A stretch of 11,506 bases of DNA from UBA668 sp038328705 (lineage in GTDB: Bacteria; Actinomycetota; Acidimicrobiia; Acidimicrobiales; Ilumatobacteraceae), in contig JBBQMG010000128.1 of assembly GCA_038328705.1 (NCBI GenBank), positions 1-11,506 of the forward strand, read 5' to 3'. Positions 7,814 through 11,506 of the stretch are shown here, piece after piece (the first letter of the stretch is position 1; the number at the start of each line of letters is the position of its first letter). The notes under the pieces are model-generated. The model was not told where the DNA came from and did no database searches. It saw nothing but the letters and a program-made list of their open reading frames with translations. A program made the translations under genes and the position numbers.

Positions 7814-9102
7814 GGACCACAAGAACCGCAATGGCGCTGCTCGCGTCGTTGTCGATCGTTGTCGCTGCGTGCGGCGATGACAAAGCATCCACCTCGACGG
7901 CAGCGCCGAGCACGGTTGCCGACACCACCGGCGACACGGCTGCGCCGGAAACCACGGCCGGTGAGACCACCGATACGGCAACGCCCGACACCATCGGTGG
8001 CGCCGTCGACTACATGTGGACGCCCAACGCCGACCTGCTCGCGGGTGCCGAGGGCCAGCTCAACGTTGTTGCGTGGGCCGGATATGCAGAAGACGGCTCC
8101 ACCGATCCGGCCTACGACTGGGTGACACCCTTCGAGGACATGACCTCCTGCTCGGTCAACGTCAAGACCGGAGCGTCCAGTGACGAGATGGTGCAGCTCA
8201 TGCAGAGCGGCGAGTACGACGGTGTCTCCGCTTCGGGTGACGCCACCCAGCGCCTCATTGCCGGCGACGAAGTCGTTGCCATCGACACCGCCGAGTACTC
8301 CAGCTACGCCGACATCTTCGACGGCCTCAAGCTGCAGCCGTGGAACTCCGTCGACGGCAAGCCGTACGGCATTCCTCACGGTCGCGGCGCCAACCTGTTG
8401 GTGTACAACACCGAAGCGTTTGCCGACGGTGCGCCGGATTCGTGGAGTGCCATGTTCGAGCCAGGCGGCCCCGCTGACGGCGCTATTTCGGTGTACGACA
8501 GTCCCATCTACATCGCGGATGCCGCCGTGTACCTGATGGCCACTCAGCCCGACTTGGGGATCACCGACCCCTACGCGCTCGACCAGACTCAGTTCGACGC
8601 AGCGATCGCATTGCTCAACGACCAGAAGCCACTCACCAGCCAGTACTGGGGTGACTACACGGTGCAGCAGAGCTCGCTGGAGAACGGCGACGTACTCGCC
8701 GGCACCACCTGGCAGGTCATCGTCAATCTGGCTCAGGCCAATGGCGCCAAGATCGATGCGGTGAAGCCCGTCGAGGGTGCCACCGGCTGGTCGGACACGT
8801 GGATGCTCTCCGCGAAGGCCGCCAACCCCAACTGCATGAAGTTGTGGATGGACTGGATCGCCTCGCCGTGGGCCAACTCGCAGGTCGCGGTCTGGTTCGG
8901 CGAGGCGCCCAGCAACGCCAAGTCGTGCGATCTCGACGGCATGGCCGAGCACTGCGACACGTTCCACGCTTCGGACGAGGCGTACTGGAAGGACGTGTGG
9001 TACTGGACCACCGCCACCGAGAAGTGCCTCGACGGCCGGACCGACGTGAAGTGCGTTCCCTACACCAAGTGGGTGGATGCTTGGACCACACTCCGCAGCT
9101 GA
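7810..9102 (+). CDS. potD: ABC importer substrate-binding lipoprotein, PotD-like
   Basis: This is the extracytoplasmic receptor that hands substrate to the permease pair. The 430-residue protein has a signal peptide with lipobox VVAAC, and Cys21 would be lipidated. Residues 22-62 are a flexible Thr/Ala/Asp-rich tether. The binding domain begins near GQLNVVAWAGY and shows PotD/PotF-like features such as GKPYGIPHGRGANLLVYNTEAF, a hinge-strand area and a Trp-rich C-terminus. It is longer than E. coli PotD (348) because of the tether and an extended C-terminus. Six mature cysteines (114, 342, 373, 382, 406, 415) suggest disulfides. ATG 7810 overlaps the potA stop by 4 bases and has a strong GAAGGGGG site (7796-7803) 6 bases upstream. 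Polyamine specificity is a family prediction; related compounds are possible. Confidence 0.88.
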   Translation: MRTTRTAMALLASLSIVVAACGDDKASTSTAAPSTVADTTGDTAAPETTAGETTDTATPDTIGGAVDYMWTPNADLLAGAEGQLNVVAWAGYAEDGSTDPAYDWVTPFEDMTSCSVNVKTGASSDEMVQLMQSGEYDGVSASGDATQRLIAGDEVVAIDTAEYSSYADIFDGLKLQPWNSVDGKPYGIPHGRGANLLVYNTEAFADGAPDSWSAMFEPGGPADGAISVYDSPIYIADAAVYLMATQPDLGITDPYALDQTQFDAAIALLNDQKPLTSQYWGDYTVQQSSLENGDVLAGTTWQVIVNLAQANGAKIDAVKPVEGATGWSDTWMLSAKAANPNCMKLWMDWIASPWANSQVAVWFGEAPSNAKSCDLDGMAEHCDTFHASDEAYWKDVWYWTTATEKCLDGRTDVKCVPYTKWVDAWTTLRS

Positions 9103-10067
9103 ACGACACGTTCCTGAATGACGGTGAGGTCCCGACCGACACGAACCAGGGAGGGAAGGCACACAAGCCTTCCCTCCCGTTTCGTGGCGTCAATCGCGCC
9201 TTTCATGGGCGTCGTCGCCTCGGCGTCGCCAGTACCCTCGGCCTACCACTGCTGTGGATGCTGGGGGTCTACGTCGGCTCACTGCTGCTGCTGATGGTCA
9301 GCTCGCTCTACGAACTGGATGCCACGACGCAGAAGCCCAGCAGCACGTTGACGTTGGCGAACCTCGGCGATGCGTTCACCAATTCCAGCGTCGTGTGGGT
9401 GATGGCGCGCACCACGATTCTGGCGTTGGCGGTCACGCTGATCTGTTTCCTCATCGCGCTGCCAGTGTCCTTCTTCATCTCCAAGATCGCGTGGCGCCGC
9501 GCTCGACGCGGTCTGGTGGTCGCCATGCTGATGCCGCTGTGGGCCGGCTATCTCGTCAAGGGGTATGCCTGGCGGGCCATGGTTGCGCCTGCCGGCGGTC
9601 GGTTTGCCGCCGACGGCAAGGGTGGCGGCGGGTTCTTGGAGAGCACGTTCGGTTGGACGCCCGGCTATGGCCGCGCGGCAATCGTCATCACGCTCGTCTA
9701 CTTCTGGTTGCCGTACATGGTGTTACCCATCTACGCCGGTATCGAGCGCCTTTCGCCGTCGCTCCTCGATGCGGCGGGCGACCTGGGTGCCAAGCCATTG
9801 CGTACCTTTCGCTCGGTGATGTTGCCACTGCTGCTGCCCGCCGTTGCGGCCGGTTCCATCTTCACGTTCTCGTTGACCCTGGGTGACTACATCGTCCCGC
9901 AGCTGGTCAACAACGGCAAAGAGAAGTTCATGTTCGGCACGCTCATCAACAGCACGCTGGGTGCGCCCAATCAGCCGCTCGCCGCGGCCTACACGCTGTG
10001 GCCGCTGCTGATCGTTGTCCTCTACCTGTTCGCGATGAAGCGCCTCGGCGCATTCGAGAATCTCTGA
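9081..10067 (+). CDS. potB: Spermidine/putrescine-type ABC importer permease (first), start uncertain
   Basis: This is an inner-membrane permease that pairs with PotC. About six hydrophobic helices can be seen. TM1 is preceded by a positive RRRLG stretch, and LWAGYLVKGYAWR resembles the PotB segment after TM2-3. The EAA loop LLDAAGDLGAKPLRTF with a following LPLLLP (about 9762-9840) contacts the ATPase. The frame is clear from about 9100 on, but the start is not. There is no ATG, GTG or TTG between the potD stop and ATG 9258. ATG 9258 lies inside TM1 and would give 269 residues. TTG 9081 (used here, 328 residues) and GTG 9069 overlap the end of potD and give an N-terminal cytoplasmic extension. 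CTG 9099 and CTG 9114 are further options. The strong hairpin at 9149-9178 is inside this stretch. The stop overlaps the potC start by one base (TGATG). Confidence 0.85.
   Translation: MDHTPQLNDTFLNDGEVPTDTNQGGKAHKPSLPFRGVNRAFHGRRRLGVASTLGLPLLWMLGVYVGSLLLLMVSSLYELDATTQKPSSTLTLANLGDAFTNSSVVWVMARTTILALAVTLICFLIALPVSFFISKIAWRRARRGLVVAMLMPLWAGYLVKGYAWRAMVAPAGGRFAADGKGGGGFLESTFGWTPGYGRAAIVITLVYFWLPYMVLPIYAGIERLSPSLLDAAGDLGAKPLRTFRSVMLPLLLPAVAAGSIFTFSLTLGDYIVPQLVNNGKEKFMFGTLINSTLGAPNQPLAAAYTLWPLLIVVLYLFAMKRLGAFENL
9149..9178 (+). terminator. Strong hairpin at the potD-potB junction
   Basis: GGGAGGGAAGGC, loop ACACAA, then GCCTTCCCTCCC form a perfect 12-bp stem with a 6-base loop, 46 bases after the potD stop. 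Only GTTTCGT follows, so the T-run is poor. It could be a partial terminator or an RNA-stabilising structure that keeps binding-protein mRNA above permease mRNA, as known for other ABC importer operons. It also lies in the apparent potB frame, where it encodes QGGKAHKPSLP, so it may be part of the potB coding sequence. Confidence 0.65.
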
Positions 10068-10888
10068 TGAGGCTGTCTCGGTTCTCTCGCGCGTCGCTGT
10101 GCGCGATGACGGTGTTGACGCTGGTCTTCCTGTACCTGCCACTGCTGGTCGTTGCGCGGTTGTCGTTCAACCCGCAGAAATCGGTGTCGTGGCCAGGCTG
10201 GTCGGGTTACACCACTTCGTGGTGGGGCAAGGCATGGGAGGCAGACGGCCCGCGCGACGCGCTGGTCAACTCCTGCAAGGTTGCGTTCGCCGCGATGCTG
10301 ATCGCGCTCCTGTTGGGCAGCCTTGCTGCTTTCGCAATGACCCGCTTCAAGTTCTTCGGCAAGACGTCGGTCTCGTTCCTGCTCGTGCTGCCGATCGCGC
10401 TACCGGGCATCGTCACCGGTATCGCATTGCAGAACACCTTCTCACGCACCATCGACCTTGGGTTGTTCTCGTTCAAGGTCGGGTTCGGCTTTCACTCGTT
10501 GATCATCGCCCACGCCACCTTTTGCGTCGTGGTGGCGTACAACAACGTCGTGGCCCGCTTGCGCCGGTCATCACCCAATCTGCTGGAGGCCTCGGCGGAC
10601 CTTGGGGCGCATGGTTCGCAGACGTTCCGCTACATCACCTTCCCGCTGGTGCGGTCGGCGCTGGTGGCCGGCGGCATCTTGGCCTTCGCGCTCAGCTTCG
10701 ACGAGATCGTGGTCACCACCTTCACCGCCGGTTCCGGCTTCCAGACGCTGCCGGTCTGGATCTATTCCAACTTCAGTCGACCGAACAACGTGCCGTTGGT
10801 CAACGTGATGGCCACCTTCGTGATGTTGGTCTCGATCCCGTTGGCGTGGCTGGCTCAGCGCCTCAGCGATGGCGGCGACGAGTCGTGA
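10067..10888 (+). CDS. potC: Spermidine/putrescine-type ABC importer permease (second)
   Basis: This is the second inner-membrane permease of the importer, partner of PotB. The 273-residue protein starts with a short basic segment and a first helix (LTLVFLYLPLLVVARLSF), as in PotC. Further helices follow, with the EAA loop LLEASADLGAHGSQTF and FPLVRSALVAG (about 10581-10660) for docking to the ATPase. ILAFALSFDEIVVTTF closely resembles the PotC segment LLAFTLSFDDFVIS. The frame opens upstream at 9998, but ATG 10067, which overlaps the potB stop as TGATG, gives the right N-terminus and implies translational coupling. The Shine-Dalgarno is weak. It is the last gene of the transporter operon, 49 bases before ftsY. 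Confidence 0.92.
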   Translation: MRLSRFSRASLCAMTVLTLVFLYLPLLVVARLSFNPQKSVSWPGWSGYTTSWWGKAWEADGPRDALVNSCKVAFAAMLIALLLGSLAAFAMTRFKFFGKTSVSFLLVLPIALPGIVTGIALQNTFSRTIDLGLFSFKVGFGFHSLIIAHATFCVVVAYNNVVARLRRSSPNLLEASADLGAHGSQTFRYITFPLVRSALVAGGILAFALSFDEIVVTTFTAGSGFQTLPVWIYSNFSRPNNVPLVNVMATFVMLVSIPLAWLAQRLSDGGDES

Positions 10889-10907
10889 CACAGAGGCCCT
10901 GAGGGTC

Positions 10908-10933
10908 GTGCCACGACACGGATAGCGTGGCAC
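10908..10933 (+). repeat. Perfect inverted repeat between potC and ftsY
   Basis: GTGCCACG, 10 bases, then CGTGGCAC form a perfect 8-bp inverted repeat whose right arm overlaps the putative -10 element of ftsY and ends 4 bases before its ATG. It could be an operator, the end-of-operon hairpin for potABCD (no T-run follows), or chance. The left arm can also pair locally as TCGTG-C-CACGA. Confidence 0.45.
10923..10928 (+). promoter_or_regulatory. Putative -10 element directly before ftsY
   Basis: TAGCGT (within GATAGCGTGG) ends 9 bases before the ftsY ATG, with no Shine-Dalgarno between. Sequence and spacing nearly repeat those before smc (GATAACGTCG, 10 bases), so ftsY is likely to have its own promoter and a leaderless or nearly leaderless mRNA. 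Confidence 0.45.
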
Positions 10934-10937
10934 CGTC

Positions 10938-11506
10938 ATGTTGTGGATCTATTTCGTACTCATCGTTGCCGTACTCGTCTTTGGCCTCGGCGTCGTTCTC
11001 GTCAATCGTCGCCGGTCAGCAGCTCCGGCCGCGCCAGTGCGCCCGGCCCTGCCGTCGCAGCCTTCGCCAGTTGAAGCTGGCCCCGAAGCGGTTGACAGCG
11101 ACACGGTCATCGAGGACGACACCGTCGTCGAGGGCCCACAAGAGTTCGAGCGGCCCAACTTCCGATCACGGATGTCGAAGGCCCGTTCGGCGTTCACGGG
11201 GGCGCTGCTGGGGATCGCCGGGCGCACCGGCATCACCAACGAGACCTGGGACGACCTGGAGGAAGCACTGCTGCGCGCCGACGTCGGTGTACGCGTGACC
11301 GACGAGTTGTTGGGTGGTCTGCGTGCACGTGTCAAGACCAAGGAGATCTCCGAGCCCGGCCAACTGCTGACGGCGCTGCAAGCGGAGATGACGTCGCGCC
11401 TGGATGGTGCCGATCGTTCGCTGCACCTCGAGCCGGGCGATGCCGACAGCCCGAACGTGTGGCTCTTCGTGGGTGTCAATGGTGTGGGCAAGACCACCAC
11501 CATCGG
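10938..11506 (+). CDS. ftsY: Signal recognition particle receptor FtsY (3' truncated by window)
   Basis: FtsY is the membrane-associated GTPase that receives SRP-ribosome complexes and delivers them to the Sec translocon. The window holds the first 189 codons and two bases more. A single membrane helix (LWIYFVLIVAVLVFGLGVVLV, in two parts about residues 2-22) is followed by RRR and a Pro-rich, then acidic linker (about 23-75). The helical N domain follows (SRMSKARSAFTGALLG, then NETWDDLEEALLRADVGV, about 76-170). The G1 P-loop GVNGVGKTTTIG is at residues 179-190, where the sequence stops. A membrane-anchored N-terminus is usual for actinobacterial FtsY. ATG 10938 is chosen because the membrane helix starts directly after it. 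An overlapping frame at 10927-11298 has no FtsY features and is a shadow. Confidence 0.94.
   Translation, partial: MLWIYFVLIVAVLVFGLGVVLVNRRRSAAPAAPVRPALPSQPSPVEAGPEAVDSDTVIEDDTVVEGPQEFERPNFRSRMSKARSAFTGALLGIAGRTGITNETWDDLEEALLRADVGVRVTDELLGGLRARVKTKEISEPGQLLTALQAEMTSRLDGADRSLHLEPGDADSPNVWLFVGVNGVGKTTTI

Noticed and set aside
7768..9162. Antisense open frame of 464 codons opposite potD
   Set aside because: Same shadow effect of third-position G/C bias; the + strand gene has a lipobox, ribosome-binding site and family features.
9118..9294. 58-codon frame from ATG 9118 that might be a leader peptide or shifted potB start
   Set aside because: It reads Arg/Pro/Cys-rich sequence with no hydrophobic helix, no good ribosome-binding site, and stops inside potB. 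It would matter only if an indel were found here.
10927..11298. 123-codon + strand frame over the start of ftsY
   Set aside because: The frame from ATG 10938 gives a membrane helix, N domain and P-loop of FtsY; this one is a shadow.
1..11506. Mobile elements, CRISPR arrays, tRNA or rRNA genes, defence systems
   Set aside because: No direct repeat arrays, transposase or integrase frames, tRNA-like cloverleaf or rRNA sequence seen; all coding space is taken by housekeeping and transporter genes.

Overview
This is GC-rich bacterial DNA, coded entirely on the + strand, and best read as an actinobacterial chromosome. The gene order rpmF-plsX-acpP-rnc-mutM-smc-(transporter)-ftsY is a conserved housekeeping neighbourhood. 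Three things point to Actinobacteria, perhaps the class Acidimicrobiia: very strong G/C bias at third codon positions, an rnc-mutM-smc block, and a lipoprotein with a long Thr/Ala/Asp-rich linker. The class is a guess from style, not a database result.

Layout. Positions 47-3127 hold a tightly packed run: ribosomal protein L32 (rpmF), the phosphate acyltransferase PlsX, an acyl carrier protein, ribonuclease III and formamidopyrimidine-DNA glycosylase. Gaps are 1-63 bases, and the widest, before acpP, has a promoter-like element. Positions 3188-6673 encode the condensin SMC. Positions 6755-10888 encode a complete PotABCD-type ABC importer in the order ATPase, lipoprotein binding protein, permease, permease. 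Its genes overlap at the potA/potD and potB/potC junctions, and there is a strong hairpin where the binding-protein gene meets the first permease gene. From 10938 the SRP receptor FtsY runs off the window edge just after its P-loop.

How they work together. PlsX and ACP belong to membrane lipid synthesis, L32 and RNase III to ribosome production, MutM to base-excision repair, SMC to chromosome segregation, and FtsY to membrane protein targeting. The link is a conserved growth-related gene cluster rather than one pathway. The importer looks like an insertion between smc and ftsY, which are adjacent in many Gram-positive genomes.

Main points to check. The rnc gene has no ATG, GTG or TTG at a sensible place and probably starts at ATT (1571). 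The potB start is unclear, and a perfect 12-bp hairpin lies in or before its 5' end. A repeated hexamer TA(A/G)C(C/G)T precedes acpP, smc, potA and ftsY; at smc and ftsY it lies only 9-10 bases before the start codon with no Shine-Dalgarno, suggesting leaderless transcripts. I found no mobile element, CRISPR array, tRNA, rRNA or convincing new biological system. No stretch over 300 bases lacks a gene.
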